Assembly: GCF_014649995.1 (NCBI RefSeq)
Contig: NZ_BMUC01000014.1
Location: 1-64,000, forward strand
Direction of reading: 5' to 3'
Length of the DNA: 64,000 nt
Source: Streptomyces griseoflavus
GTDB taxonomy: Bacteria; Actinomycetota; Actinomycetes; Streptomycetales; Streptomycetaceae
Shown piece by piece: positions 41,774 to 50,414 of this stretch (positions are counted from its first letter, which is position 1; each line of letters opens with the position of its first letter). A program made the position numbers and the translations under genes. The notes below the pieces were generated by a model. That model saw only the letters and a list, made by a program, of their open reading frames with translations, was not told the origin of the DNA and did no database searches.

Positions 41774-41983
41774 TCAGGCCACCAGGGCGCGGGCGGGCTC
41801 GCGGTAGTACTCGATGTCGACCGCCTGGCCGTCGAGGGCGAGGCGCAGCTCGGCCAGGCACACCCGTAGCGAGGCGAGGACCGCGGGCACCTGGACGGTG
41901 TCCGCGAGGTGGGTCAGGGTGCGGTAGCTCTCGAGGAGGTGGAGCTCCTGCTCAGCCGTGAGGGGTGAGGACGCGTTCGTCAT
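41774..41983 (-). CDS. Small helical protein overlapping the ligase 3' end
   Basis: A 69-residue protein: SSPLTAEQELHLLESYRTLT, HLADTVQVPAVLASLRVCLA, then ELRLALDGQAVDIEYYRE. Its start lies 32 bp inside the upstream PaaK-like gene (another frame), typical of operon ends in this cluster. The amphipathic two-helix pattern suggests a small helical-bundle or adaptor protein; no family recognised. Confidence 0.55.
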   Translation of the reverse strand: MTNASSPLTAEQELHLLESYRTLTHLADTVQVPAVLASLRVCLAELRLALDGQAVDIEYYREPARALVA

Positions 41984-43262
41984 GAAGTCGTGCCGCCTTC
42001 CATTGTGATCGGGGCAGGCTGCCGGCGGGGGCGAGCTCCACCACGGGACGGATGCCGATCTCGCGCTTGAACTCCTCCGCGACACGGCCGCACAGCGCGT
42101 CGGCGGCCGGGCCGGTGAGCTCGCCCGCGTCGATCCTGACGTGGACGGTGTCGAGTCCGCGTACGGTGCGCAGGGACGACTGGAACTCGTTGACCTCGTC
42201 GAAGGAGCGGACGACGTCCTCGATCATCACCGGGGTGACGGACACCCCGCGGATCTTGCGCATGTCGTCGACGCGGCGCAGGATGCCGCCGTCGTAGAAG
42301 TCCCAGGTGCGGCCGCAGCCGCACTCGGTGTGCGGGCGGCGGACGACGATGTCCTCGGTCCAGTGGCGGAAGAGCTGGACGCCCTCGCGGGACAGTCCCG
42401 TGGTGACCCGGACGCCCTCCTCGCCGTAGCCGACGGGCTGTTTCGTCTCGGGGTGCAGCACCTCGTCGAAGCAGGACTGCTCGTTGATGTGGCAGGCGCC
42501 GCGCCGCGAGGGACACTCGAACATGAAGACGCCGCCGAACTCGGTGGTGCCGGCCGCGTTGAAGACGCGGGCGCCGAAGGCCTCCTCGATGGTGCGCGTG
42601 GTGAAGTCGGACCGCGGCTCCGCCCCGGCCAGGATGATCCGCACGTTCGCCTCGCGGGCGAGGTCGACGCCCATCTCGCGGGCCGTCTCGATCAGCCGCA
42701 TGGCGTAACTGGGCGTCAGTCCGAGCACCTCGATGCCGTGGTCCACCAGCAGCCGGACCCGGCTGCGGGAGTCCAGGCCGCCGGAGGGGAAGACGGTGCA
42801 GCCCATGCGCTCCAGCGCGTAGTGCATGCCCCAGAAGCCGGCGAGCAGGCCGTAGCCGAAGCACACCATGCCCTTGTGCTGCGGGCGCACCCCGTTGGCG
42901 TGCAGCGCGGTGCAGAAGGTGTCCACGCACCACACCCAGTCCCGCTCGGTGTCGAAGGTGCGCACCGGCGGGTTGCCGCTGGTGCCGCTCGTCTGGTGGT
43001 GGCGCACGCCCAGCGACGGGTCGAGCGAGGGCCAGGTGCCGTACGGCGGTGCCTGCTGCTCGGCGGCGAGCAGGTCCGCCTTGTACAGCAGCGGCATCCG
43101 GGCGGTGTAGTCGGCGAGCGAGGTGATGCCGTCCGGGATGCGGGCGTTCCAGAACGGCGAGGAACGCCGGGCGTGTTCGAGGGCGCGGTCCAGGCGCCGC
43201 CACCGCCAGGACTCCAGCCGTTCCCGCGGCATGGTCTCCGCTGTGCTGTTCCAGTAGTCCAC
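41952..43262 (-). CDS. PaaK-like aryl-acid AMP ligase 1
   Basis: A 436-residue adenylate-forming enzyme of the phenylacetate-CoA-ligase branch. The ATP loop is HHQTSGTSGNPPVRTF. Later come NAAGTTEFGGVFMFECPSRR, a likely Cys/His metal site (GACHINEQSC and HTECGCGRTWD), the hinge RRVDDMRKIRGVSVTP and a C-terminal LPRSQWKAARL with the catalytic Lys. Such ligases activate anthranilate-type acids. With the anthranilate/ADIC synthase next door it probably activates or cyclises the aminobenzoate unit. GTG at 43262 follows CGGAGACACAC. Confidence 0.85.
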   Translation of the reverse strand: MDYWNSTAETMPRERLESWRWRRLDRALEHARRSSPFWNARIPDGITSLADYTARMPLLYKADLLAAEQQAPPYGTWPSLDPSLGVRHHQTSGTSGNPPVRTFDTERDWVWCVDTFCTALHANGVRPQHKGMVCFGYGLLAGFWGMHYALERMGCTVFPSGGLDSRSRVRLLVDHGIEVLGLTPSYAMRLIETAREMGVDLAREANVRIILAGAEPRSDFTTRTIEEAFGARVFNAAGTTEFGGVFMFECPSRRGACHINEQSCFDEVLHPETKQPVGYGEEGVRVTTGLSREGVQLFRHWTEDIVVRRPHTECGCGRTWDFYDGGILRRVDDMRKIRGVSVTPVMIEDVVRSFDEVNEFQSSLRTVRGLDTVHVRIDAGELTGPAADALCGRVAEEFKREIGIRPVVELAPAGSLPRSQWKAARLHDERVLTPHG

Positions 43263-43364
43263 GTGTGTCTCCGATGTACGCCCGGCAGCCGGTGGCACCG
43301 GGAATCCTGGCGCTCGCCCCAACCGGCGGCGCGTCTTCGCGCGTGCGGTCCGCGGCCGGCGGCC

Positions 43365-44009
43365 TCAGGCGGCGGGGACGGGAGCCGCCCAGGTGGCGAA
43401 GTCCCGTACGACACGCAGGTAGTTGGTCACGAGGTCCATGCCGTGGTCGGTGCGGAAGCTCTCGGGGTGGAACTGGACCGACTCCACGGGCAGGGTGCGG
43501 TGGCGCAGCCCCATCACGTAGCCGTCGTCCGCCGACCGGGCGGTGACCTCCAGACAGTCGGGCACGGTCTCCTCGGGGACGACGAGCGAGTGGTAGCGGG
43601 TCGCCTCGAACCGGTCGGGCAGTCCGGTGAACAGACCGCGCCCGTCGTGGTGGATCCGGCTGGTCTTGCCGTGCACGAGGTGCTCGGCGGGCACCACGCT
43701 CGCGCCGTAGGCGCGGCCGATGGCCTGGTGCCCCAGGCACACCCCGAGCAGCGGCAGCCGCCCCGCGAAGGCCCGTACGAGCTCCACGTGCCCCGACTCG
43801 TCCGGGTGCCCGGGCCCGGGGCCGAGGAGGATGCCGCCGAGCCCCATGGCGGGCACCTCGGCCGCGGAGAGCGCGTTGGAGCGCACCATGAGGGGGACGG
43901 CGCCCGCCGACATCAGGTACTGGCGCAGGATGTCGACGAAGCTGTCGAACGCGTCGACCACCAGGATCCGCGGGGCGGTGGTGGGCCGGAGGGGGAACAT
44001 CCGGGTCAC
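43365..44009 (-). CDS. Glutamine amidotransferase subunit (TrpG/PabA-like)
   Basis: A 214-residue class I amidotransferase. It has LLGPGPGHPDESG, the nucleophile Cys91 in LLGVCLGHQAIGRA and the dyad His181/Glu183 in VQFHPESFRT. It supplies ammonia to the neighbouring TrpE-like subunit. The GTG start overlaps the synthase stop (GTGA, 44006-44009) after GGAAAGGAACTGCT. A dedicated copy inside the cluster indicates secondary-metabolite use rather than tryptophan supply. Confidence 0.93.
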   Translation of the reverse strand: MTRMFPLRPTTAPRILVVDAFDSFVDILRQYLMSAGAVPLMVRSNALSAAEVPAMGLGGILLGPGPGHPDESGHVELVRAFAGRLPLLGVCLGHQAIGRAYGASVVPAEHLVHGKTSRIHHDGRGLFTGLPDRFEATRYHSLVVPEETVPDCLEVTARSADDGYVMGLRHRTLPVESVQFHPESFRTDHGMDLVTNYLRVVRDFATWAAPVPAA

Positions 44010-45511
44010 AGCAGTTCCTTTCCGGTGACCGCCCAGTGGGCGGCGCTCATCTTGGCCAGCGTCTCGCGCCATTCGGCGCGGGGGTCGGAGTCGGCGACGA
44101 TGCCCGCCGAGGCGCGGGTGCGGTAGACGCCGTCGCGGTGGAACAGGGTGCGGATGCACAGGGCGAGGTTGGTGTAGCCGCCGACGTCGAGGACGCCGAG
44201 GGCGCCCGCGTACAGGCCGCGGCGGCTGCGCTCGACGGACTCGATGATCTCCATGGCCCGGATCCGGGGAGTGCCGGTCATGGTGCCGGCCGGGAACAGG
44301 GCGGCGATCGTGTCGAAGGCGTCCTTGTCCTCCTCGGCCCGGCCCAGCACGGTGGACACCAGGTGCAGGACGTGCGAGTAGCGCTCGACGGAGAGCCGGT
44401 CGGGCACCTGGAGGGTGCCGGCCCGGCAGATCCGGCCGATGTCGTTGCGGCACAGGTCGACGAGCATGGTGTGCTCGGCGATCTCCTTGGGGTCCGAGGA
44501 CAGCCGGCGGGCGCCGGCCTCGTCGTCCCCGGTGCGCGGCAGGGTGCCGGCGATGGGACGCATGGTGACGGTGCCGTCCTCGATCCGCACGAACAGTTCG
44601 GGGCTCGCGCCGATGACGCACTGCCCCGCCAGGCTCGCCAGGTACATGTAGGGCGAGGCGTTGCGCCGGCGCAGCCGCTGGTAGACGTCGGCCGGGCGGG
44701 CCGCGGAGCGCATGGTCAGCTCGTGCCCGATCTGCACCTGGTAGATGTCGCCGACCGCGATGTGCTTCAGGCAGCGTTCGACGTCGGCGGCGAACCGGTC
44801 GGGCTCGCTGTCGTCGGTGACGACGGCCTCGGGGAAGGTGTGGGCGGCGGGCTCGGGGTGGGTGTCCCGGGCCCGGGTGAGCAGGTCCAGGACGTCGTCC
44901 CGGTCGAGGGGGTCCCAGTGCGCCGACTCGTGCAGCAGCAGCTCCGCCCCGCCGTCCTCGAGGTCGGCGACGACACAGCCCTGGTGCAGGACGAGGTGGA
45001 CGTCGGGCAGGTCGGGGCGGTCCTCGATGAGGTGGGGGAGGTCCTCGACGTAGCGGACGGTGTCGTAGCCGAAGTAGGCCAGGAAGCCGAAGCGGAAACT
45101 CGACGCCGAGCCGTCGGCGTCGAACATCCGCTGGGCGGTGCGCAGGAGGGCCCACAGGTCCTTGAAGGAGCGCAGCCGCACGGTGGCGTGCGCGGCGCTG
45201 CCGGCCGGGTCCGTCCCGTCCGGGGCGAGCAGCGGCCGGGCCCGCTCCAGGAGCAGCCGGACGAGACCGGGCCGGCCCGCGACCCGCACCTCCCCGTCGG
45301 TGACGGACAGCGACAGCAGCGTGCCGAAGCCGGCGAACTGGTAGCGGCGGTCGTGCTGCGGGCCGGCGGCGGACTCCAGGAGGTACACCTCGTCCGCGCC
45401 GAACCGCGCGGCGAGGGCACGGTAGGCGGGGAGCATCGCCGGCTGGGGCAGACCGCGCGTGCGCGTCGTCACGCGGACCGGGGCGGGCGCCGCCGGGTGC
45501 GGATCGGTCAT
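44006..45511 (-). CDS. Anthranilate/ADIC synthase large subunit (TrpE/SgcD-like)
   Basis: A 501-residue chorismate-utilising enzyme. Catalytic-domain motifs are RPIAGTLPRT (PIAGT, as in enzymes adding nitrogen at C2, not the PIKGT of PabB), AEHTMLVDLCRNDIGRI, ERYSHVLHLVSTV, and PAGTMTGTPRIRAMEIIESV. The product is 2-amino-2-deoxyisochorismate or anthranilate; sequence alone does not decide. The N-terminal Trp-feedback motif LLES-x10-S is present as LLES but the closing Ser is Gln, which suggests relaxed inhibition. With an SgcG-like flavoprotein downstream in the pathway, ADIC is favoured. Confidence 0.9.
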   Translation of the reverse strand: MTDPHPAAPAPVRVTTRTRGLPQPAMLPAYRALAARFGADEVYLLESAAGPQHDRRYQFAGFGTLLSLSVTDGEVRVAGRPGLVRLLLERARPLLAPDGTDPAGSAAHATVRLRSFKDLWALLRTAQRMFDADGSASSFRFGFLAYFGYDTVRYVEDLPHLIEDRPDLPDVHLVLHQGCVVADLEDGGAELLLHESAHWDPLDRDDVLDLLTRARDTHPEPAAHTFPEAVVTDDSEPDRFAADVERCLKHIAVGDIYQVQIGHELTMRSAARPADVYQRLRRRNASPYMYLASLAGQCVIGASPELFVRIEDGTVTMRPIAGTLPRTGDDEAGARRLSSDPKEIAEHTMLVDLCRNDIGRICRAGTLQVPDRLSVERYSHVLHLVSTVLGRAEEDKDAFDTIAALFPAGTMTGTPRIRAMEIIESVERSRRGLYAGALGVLDVGGYTNLALCIRTLFHRDGVYRTRASAGIVADSDPRAEWRETLAKMSAAHWAVTGKELL

Positions 45512-45526
45512 GGCAGGTCCTCTGGT

Positions 45527-46936
45527 TCACGTGGTGATCGCGTAGCGGTGCGCGACCTGTCGGGCGGTGCGCGCCGGGCCGTCGGGCCCGGACCGGCGGT
45601 CCAGGACCCGGGCCGCCTTCCAGCTGACGAACGAACCGGTGTGGGTCACGGGGTCGATGTCGGTGTCGGCCACGACGGTGCAGTGCGCGCCGGTGCGCTC
45701 GCGCAGCCGGGCGGCGACGGCCGCGGCGGTCCGCTCGGGCCGCTCCGTGGCGGGGTGGAGGTCCATGCGTACGGTGACGCGGTCGCCGCCGTCCGGCGCG
45801 CGGTCGATGACGACCTGGTAGCCCAGGCAGCCGCGGACGTCCGTCAGCACGGCCGACTCCAGTTCGGCCGGCCACAGCAGGCCGTCACCGAGCGGGATGC
45901 GGTCGCCGGCGCGTCCCACGACCTCGACGACGGGGCCGGGCAGGGCGGAGCCGGGCGGGGCGGGGGTGAGCCGGACCAGGTCCCCGGTGCGGTAGCGGAT
46001 CAGCGGCTTGATGCCGTCGACCAGCATGGTCAGCACCAGTTCGCCGGTGCCGTACGGGCCGAGCGGGGCGCCGGTGTCGGGGTCGACCAGTTCGGCCAGG
46101 TAGTTGGGCGAGGACAGGTGCAGGGCGCCGCTGTCGGCACCGGAGGCGATGCACAGGGCCTCCTGGGAGCCGTACAGGGCGGGCCGTACGACGGCGTTCG
46201 GCCAGACGGTGGAGACGTTCGCCGCGAACTCGGGGGTGCAGATCTCACCGAGGACGAGGAAGAGCCTCACCGGCAGCGCGGCCGGGTCGTAGCCGTGGTG
46301 CAGGGCCGCCTTGGCCAGGCTCAGGCACAGCGCGGGGGCGCAGACGACGATCTCGACGCCCAGCTCCTCGACGAGGCGCAGCGCCTTCCTGAAGCCGACG
46401 CGCGGGGACTCGGGCCACAGCTTGACGTGGCACAGGTCCAGGGTCGCGGCCACGTCGGTGAACACGTCGCCGAACGCGTACAGCTCGGACGGCCCCATCA
46501 GGCCGACGACGGGCTTGCGGTCCCCGAAGCGCGTGCGCAGCAGGTGGCGCCAGGAGTGCTCCACGGCGCTGTTGGAGGCGGCGATGTCCCGGGCGCCGCG
46601 CGGGCAGGGGGTGGCGGCGCCGGTGGTGCCGTTGGTCTCGTAGTAGATCCGCGCGTCGGCCATCGGGCCGGACAGCACGTCGTACATCTCGCGGCGCAGG
46701 TCGTCCTTGGTGGTGAAGGGCAGCGCCCCGAGCGTCGCGGGGGTGACGGCCTCGATGTCCACGCCGGCCAGGTGGCGGCGGTAGAACGGGGAGCGCGCGG
46801 TGACGTGGCGCAGCACGGCGGTCAGCCGCCGCGCCTGCCAGTCGGCCAGGGCCTGTCCGGTGAGGGTGCCGTCGTGGAAGGCGTCGCTGACCCGGCGGTG
46901 GGCGGCGAGGAAGGCGTCGGTGCCGACGGCGGTCAC
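45527..46936 (-). CDS. PaaK-like aryl-acid AMP ligase 2
   Basis: A 469-residue adenylate-forming enzyme with [20 protein letters not shown], the ATP loop [30 protein letters not shown] in place of the usual YGx[20 protein letters not shown] and a C-terminal [14 protein letters not shown] with the catalytic Lys. It is clearly diverged from ligase 1. In benzoxazolinate pathways an acyl-AMP ligase is reported to close the lactam ring, so one of the two could be the cyclase and the other the CoA ligase; this split is inference. The GTG start overlaps the flavoprotein stop (GTGA). Confidence 0.83.
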   Translation of the reverse strand: MTAVGTDAFLAAHRRVSDAFHDGTLTGQALADWQARRLTAVLRHVTARSPFYRRHLAGVDIEAVTPATLGALPFTTKDDLRREMYDVLSGPMADARIYYETNGTTGAATPCPRGARDIAASNSAVEHSWRHLLRTRFGDRKPVVGLMGPSELYAFGDVFTDVAATLDLCHVKLWPESPRVGFRKALRLVEELGVEIVVCAPALCLSLAKAALHHGYDPAALPVRLFLVLGEICTPEFAANVSTVWPNAVVRPALYGSQEALCIASGADSGALHLSSPNYLAELVDPDTGAPLGPYGTGELVLTMLVDGIKPLIRYRTGDLVRLTPAPPGSALPGPVVEVVGRAGDRIPLGDGLLWPAELESAVLTDVRGCLGYQVVIDRAPDGGDRVTVRMDLHPATERPERTAAAVAARLRERTGAHCTVVADTDIDPVTHTGSFVSWKAARVLDRRSGPDGPARTARQVAHRYAITT

Positions 46937-47643
46937 GGCCGGCCCTGCGGGGCGAGGGCGGGCTCGGGGGCGGGCTCGGCGAACTCGGCGGCGTTCAGGG
47001 CGAGTCCCACGCGTTCGTTGGCCTCGCGGGTGTGGATCGGGCCGTCGTTCCCGGTGAGCCTGCGGTGCTCGGCCAGCAGCTCCATCATGTCGGTCATGCG
47101 CTCCACGAGCCGGGAGACGTTGGTCAGTCCCTCCTCATCCTTCAGCGCGTCACCGCGGTGCAGGGCGTGCACGGTGGCGGGGAAGCCGCTGCCCACCACG
47201 ATCATCCGGTTGAGCAGGGCGTTGACGGTCAGCTGGGCCCACACCTCACCGGCGCTGTACCGGCGGGCGACGGAGATGACCCCGGCCACCTTGTTGGTCA
47301 GCGGGCGGTCGAACCGCAGGTGGCCCACCCCGGCCCGCTCGATGAACGTCTGCATGAGGCTGGCGGTGCCGAAGCCGTGGACCGGCGCGGCGAAGACGAT
47401 GCCGTCGGCCTCGATCATCCTGGCCACCACGCCCGCCACGTCGTCCGGCACGGCACAGGGGGTCGTGCGGGTGTTGCAGTCACCGCACGGGCCGCAGCGG
47501 TCCATGCGGACGCTGCGCAGGTCGACCGTCTCGAACACGACCCCGCGCCCCGCCGCGACCTCGGCGGCGTGACGCAGGACGTCGGCGGTGTTGCCGTCAC
47601 GCTCCGATCCGTTGATCGCCAGGATCCTCAGTGGTGCTGTCAC
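46933..47643 (-). CDS. 4Fe-4S flavoprotein of the NADPH:FMN reductase family (SgcG-like)
   Basis: A 236-residue flavodoxin-like protein. FMN loop [19 protein letters not shown] is followed by a four-Cys cluster site at residues 50, 53, 56 and 63 ([14 protein letters not shown]), then [20 protein letters not shown] and [14 protein letters not shown]. SgcG of the C-1027 pathway, a flavoprotein of this kind, oxidises 2-amino-2-deoxyisochorismate to 3-enolpyruvoylanthranilate. Its position directly ahead of ligase 2 and the TrpE/TrpG pair supports the same step. GTG at 47643 follows GAAGGAGTCATCTC; a cluster motif lies about 150 bp upstream. Confidence 0.88.
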   Translation of the reverse strand: MTAPLRILAINGSERDGNTADVLRHAAEVAAGRGVVFETVDLRSVRMDRCGPCGDCNTRTTPCAVPDDVAGVVARMIEADGIVFAAPVHGFGTASLMQTFIERAGVGHLRFDRPLTNKVAGVISVARRYSAGEVWAQLTVNALLNRMIVVGSGFPATVHALHRGDALKDEEGLTNVSRLVERMTDMMELLAEHRRLTGNDGPIHTREANERVGLALNAAEFAEPAPEPALAPQGRP

Positions 47644-47794
47644 GAGATGACTCCTTCGCAGATTCGGCACTTCCGGCGCGGTCGGCGACGGGGGCCGGAG
47701 AGCGGGTCGCGGGCGCCGGGCGCCCGAGTTCGCCAAGTCGTCGTGTGGGGGCCTGCCGACTTACCTGAATCGTCACGTCTGCGGGCATGACGGC

Positions 47795-47810
47795 GCATCT
47801 CTCTAAATGC
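47795..47810 (-). promoter_or_regulatory. Cluster motif site, flavoprotein-ligase-trpEG operon
   Basis: On the minus strand GCAT-TTAG-AGAGATGC. It reads toward the SgcG-like gene, the first of five genes read leftward. Confidence 0.6.
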
Positions 47811-47860
47811 TGTGCGACGGCCCCGGCCCCGCGGAGCCGCGGGGCGGGCGGCGGCGCAGG

Positions 47861-49099
47861 TCAGGCGCCCAGCACCAGGGGGTAGGTGTCGAGTCCGCGG
47901 ACGACCCACCGGTCGCGGTAGACGGGCGGGGCGGACGCGGCCAGGCGCGGGAAGCGGTGCAGCAGCCGGGGCAGGGCGATACGGGCCTCGAGGCGGGCGA
48001 GGGGGGCGCCGAGGCAGTAGTGCGGGCCCGCGCCGAAGCTCAGGGGCCCCGGGGAGCCGCCGCGCGCGGGGTCGAAGCGGTCCGGTGCGGTGAACCGCAG
48101 CGGGTCGCGGTTGGCGGCGGCCATGATGAGGGTCAGCCGGGTGCCGCGCGGGACGGCGGTGCCGAGCAGCTCGGTGTCGTCGGCGGCGAAGCGGCTGGTG
48201 ACGTGGACGGGCGGCTCGTAGCGCAGGATCTCCTCGACGTAGGCGTCGGCGAAGTCCGGCTCCTCGCGCAGCCGCCGCGCGTACGGGGCGTGGTCCAGGG
48301 CGATCATCACGCCATGGCCGATGAGGAAGCTGGTGGTCTCGAACCCGGCGGTGAGCAGCACCATGAGGGTGCCCATCAGCTCCTCGTGGCTCAGCCGCCG
48401 CGGCTCGCCGTCGTGCGCGGCGGTGAGGGTGGTGAGGAGGTCGTCGGCGGGCCGGCGGCGGCGGTCGTCGACGAGTACGTCGAAGTAGCGGGCGAGGTCG
48501 TCCATCGCGGCGTCGGCCCGGTGCAGCGCGGAGGGGTCGGAGAACCCGTCGGTGGCCACGGCGATGGCGGAGGCCGTCTCCCGGAACCAGACCTGGTCCT
48601 CCTCGGGGAAGCCGAGCACGGCGCCGATGACGGCGACGGGCAGCCGGGAGGCGAACTCGGCGATGACGTCGACGGGTTCGCCGGCGGCGGCGAGGCGGGT
48701 CATGCGGTCCAGGAGGCGGTCGGCCATGTCCTCGACGACCTGGGCGAGGTCGCGCACCCGGGGCGGGGTGAAGGCGAAGCCGGCCAGGGACCGCAGCCGG
48801 CTGTGGTCGGGTCCGTTGCTGTAGAGCATCGAGCTGGTGAAGGCGCGCAGCGAGGAGTGGGAGCGCCAGGCCGGGTAGGCGGCGTCGTAGGCCGTGCGGT
48901 CCTGGACGTGCAGCCGGGGGTCGCGCAGGGCGCGGGCGCAGGCGTCGTAGCCGGTGACGACCAGCCGCCCGGGACCCCGCCGGGCGAGGTCGCCGTGGGC
49001 GCGGATCGCCTCGTACAGCGGGTAGGGGTCCTGTCGTCCCCGCCGTGTGCCCAGGGCGGCGAACGCCTCCGTCAGGGACAGGGCGACGGGCTCGGGCAT
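47861..49099 (-). CDS. Cytochrome P450
   Basis: A 412-residue P450 with I-helix LLTAGFETTSFLIGHG, ExxR in VEEILRYEPPVHVTSRFA and heme loop LSFGAGPHYCLGAPLARLEA. The start LSLTEAFAALGTRRGRQDPY places it with CYP107-like actinobacterial hydroxylases. Together with the O-methyltransferase 49 bp upstream it could hydroxylate and then methylate the aminobenzoate ring (a methoxy group is found on benzoxazolinate). No ferredoxin gene is adjacent. Confidence 0.92.
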   Translation of the reverse strand: MPEPVALSLTEAFAALGTRRGRQDPYPLYEAIRAHGDLARRGPGRLVVTGYDACARALRDPRLHVQDRTAYDAAYPAWRSHSSLRAFTSSMLYSNGPDHSRLRSLAGFAFTPPRVRDLAQVVEDMADRLLDRMTRLAAAGEPVDVIAEFASRLPVAVIGAVLGFPEEDQVWFRETASAIAVATDGFSDPSALHRADAAMDDLARYFDVLVDDRRRRPADDLLTTLTAAHDGEPRRLSHEELMGTLMVLLTAGFETTSFLIGHGVMIALDHAPYARRLREEPDFADAYVEEILRYEPPVHVTSRFAADDTELLGTAVPRGTRLTLIMAAANRDPLRFTAPDRFDPARGGSPGPLSFGAGPHYCLGAPLARLEARIALPRLLHRFPRLAASAPPVYRDRWVVRGLDTYPLVLGA

Positions 49100-49148
49100 C
49101 CGGTGTCTCCTCCCGCGGCGGGCCGCTCGGCGTGACCGGACGGCCCGG

Positions 49149-50153
49149 TCACGCGGCGGTCAGTTCGATGATCGCCGAGGGGCCGGCGGGGTGGACGGCG
49201 GCCACCCGCAGGCCGGCGTCGGCGGCGAGCGCGGCGAACTCGGGCACGCCGCGCTCCTGGGCCCCGTAGACGCAGAGCATCCGCAGGTCCATGCCGGTGT
49301 GCGGGGCGTCGCCGCGGGGTCCGACCGACTCGATGACGAAGACGGAGCCGGTGCGGCCGGCGGCCTCGGCGCAGCGGCGCAGGATCGCGGTGGCGGCGGT
49401 GTCGTCCCAGTCGTGCAGGATCAGCGAGAGCAGGTAGCCGCCCGCTCCGCCGGGCAGGGGGTCGAAGAAGCTGCCGGTGACGGCGTCGGCCCGGTCCTCC
49501 AGGCCGGAGGCGGCGAAGTTCTGTTCGGCGCTGTGCGCGGCGGCCTTCAGGTCGACGACGGTGCCGCGCAGGCCGGGGTGGGCGTGCAGCAGGGCGGTCA
49601 GCAGGGAGCCGTCGCCGCCGCCCACGTCGACGACATGGCCGAGCCGGCCCCAGTCGTAGCCGGTGACGATGTCCGGGGCGCGGACGGCGACGTCGGCGCC
49701 GAGCAGGGAGTTGAAGGCCGCGGCCCGCTCGGGGTCGTCGGTCAGGTCCTCCCAGTAGGGGCGTCCGTAGCGCACCGGGAAGGCGGCCTGGCCGGTGGTG
49801 ACGCTGTGCAGCAGTTCCACGAAGGACAGTTCGCCGCGGCCGCCGGTGCGGACGTCGAACCAGGTGCGCAGGCCGGCCGGGTGGTCCTCGCACAGGGGGC
49901 GGCCCAGGGCGGTCAGGGTGTAGCGGCCGTCCGCGTCGCGGTCGAGCGCTCCGCGCACGGCCAGGTAGCGCAACAGCCGCTCCAGGGCGCCGGGGTGGGC
50001 GCCGACCGCCTCGGCCAGCTCCGTCGCCGTCCGGGTGCCGGCGGCGATGTGGTCGGCGATCCGCAGGGTCGCGGCCACTCGCACGGCCATCGGCGTGCCC
50101 AGGTTCGCCATCCGCCACAGTTCGGCGGCCTTGCCGTCCTCGTCGCCCAGCAC
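49149..50153 (-). CDS. SAM-dependent O-methyltransferase (class I, small-molecule type)
   Basis: About 334 residues. An N-terminal dimerisation/winged-helix part (RMANLGTPMAVRVAATLRIA; GALERLLRYLAVRGALDRDA) precedes the SAM domain with VVDVGGGDGSLLTALLHAHP, SLILHDWDDTAATAILRRCA and the DLRMLCVYGAQERG active-site region. These enzymes methylate phenolic hydroxyls of natural products. GTG at 50153 follows GAAGGAGGGCACC; an upstream ATG at 50186 is possible. First gene of the OMT-P450 operon with a cluster motif about 70 bp upstream. Confidence 0.88.
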   Translation of the reverse strand: MLGDEDGKAAELWRMANLGTPMAVRVAATLRIADHIAAGTRTATELAEAVGAHPGALERLLRYLAVRGALDRDADGRYTLTALGRPLCEDHPAGLRTWFDVRTGGRGELSFVELLHSVTTGQAAFPVRYGRPYWEDLTDDPERAAAFNSLLGADVAVRAPDIVTGYDWGRLGHVVDVGGGDGSLLTALLHAHPGLRGTVVDLKAAAHSAEQNFAASGLEDRADAVTGSFFDPLPGGAGGYLLSLILHDWDDTAATAILRRCAEAAGRTGSVFVIESVGPRGDAPHTGMDLRMLCVYGAQERGVPEFAALAADAGLRVAAVHPAGPSAIIELTAA

Positions 50154-50223
50154 AGCGGTGCCCTCCTTCGTCGGGGGTACGGGCACGCCCGTGCTGCCAT
50201 CCTCGCCGAGCGCCGGGCCCGGG

Positions 50224-50239
50224 CCATCTCCTGAATTGC
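50224..50239 (-). promoter_or_regulatory. Cluster motif site, O-methyltransferase promoter
   Basis: On the minus strand GCAA-TTCA-GGAGATGG, reading toward the methyltransferase gene. Six of eight positions of the second half match the consensus. Confidence 0.6.
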
Positions 50240-50339
50240 GCTCCTGCGGACGGGAATTGCCGGGGAGGGGGGCCGGGCTGCGGAACCGTCCCCGCGGTCA
50301 CCCCGGTCGGATGGAGTTCGCGATGCGATTGACGTACCG

Positions 50340-50358
50340 TACTTGCAAAAAACAAGCT
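50340..50358. promoter_or_regulatory. HxlR operator candidate, copy 2
   Basis: The reverse complement reads AGCTTGTTTTTTGCAAGTA, identical at 18 of 19 positions to the site ahead of the HxlR gene at 18701-18719. It lies 57 bp before the reductase start. A further ACTTCTTGTT half-site follows at 50360-50369. Confidence 0.6.
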
Positions 50359-50414
50359 CACTTCTTGTTCAGATGTAGTGAGTTCCGTGAGGAACCCTCC
50401 CGAGGAGTCAACGC

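Noticed and set aside
41952-46936. Primary tryptophan or folate genes
   Set aside because: The PIAGT motif excludes a PabB-type enzyme, and the pair is embedded between PaaK-like ligases and an SgcG-like flavoprotein with no other trp genes.
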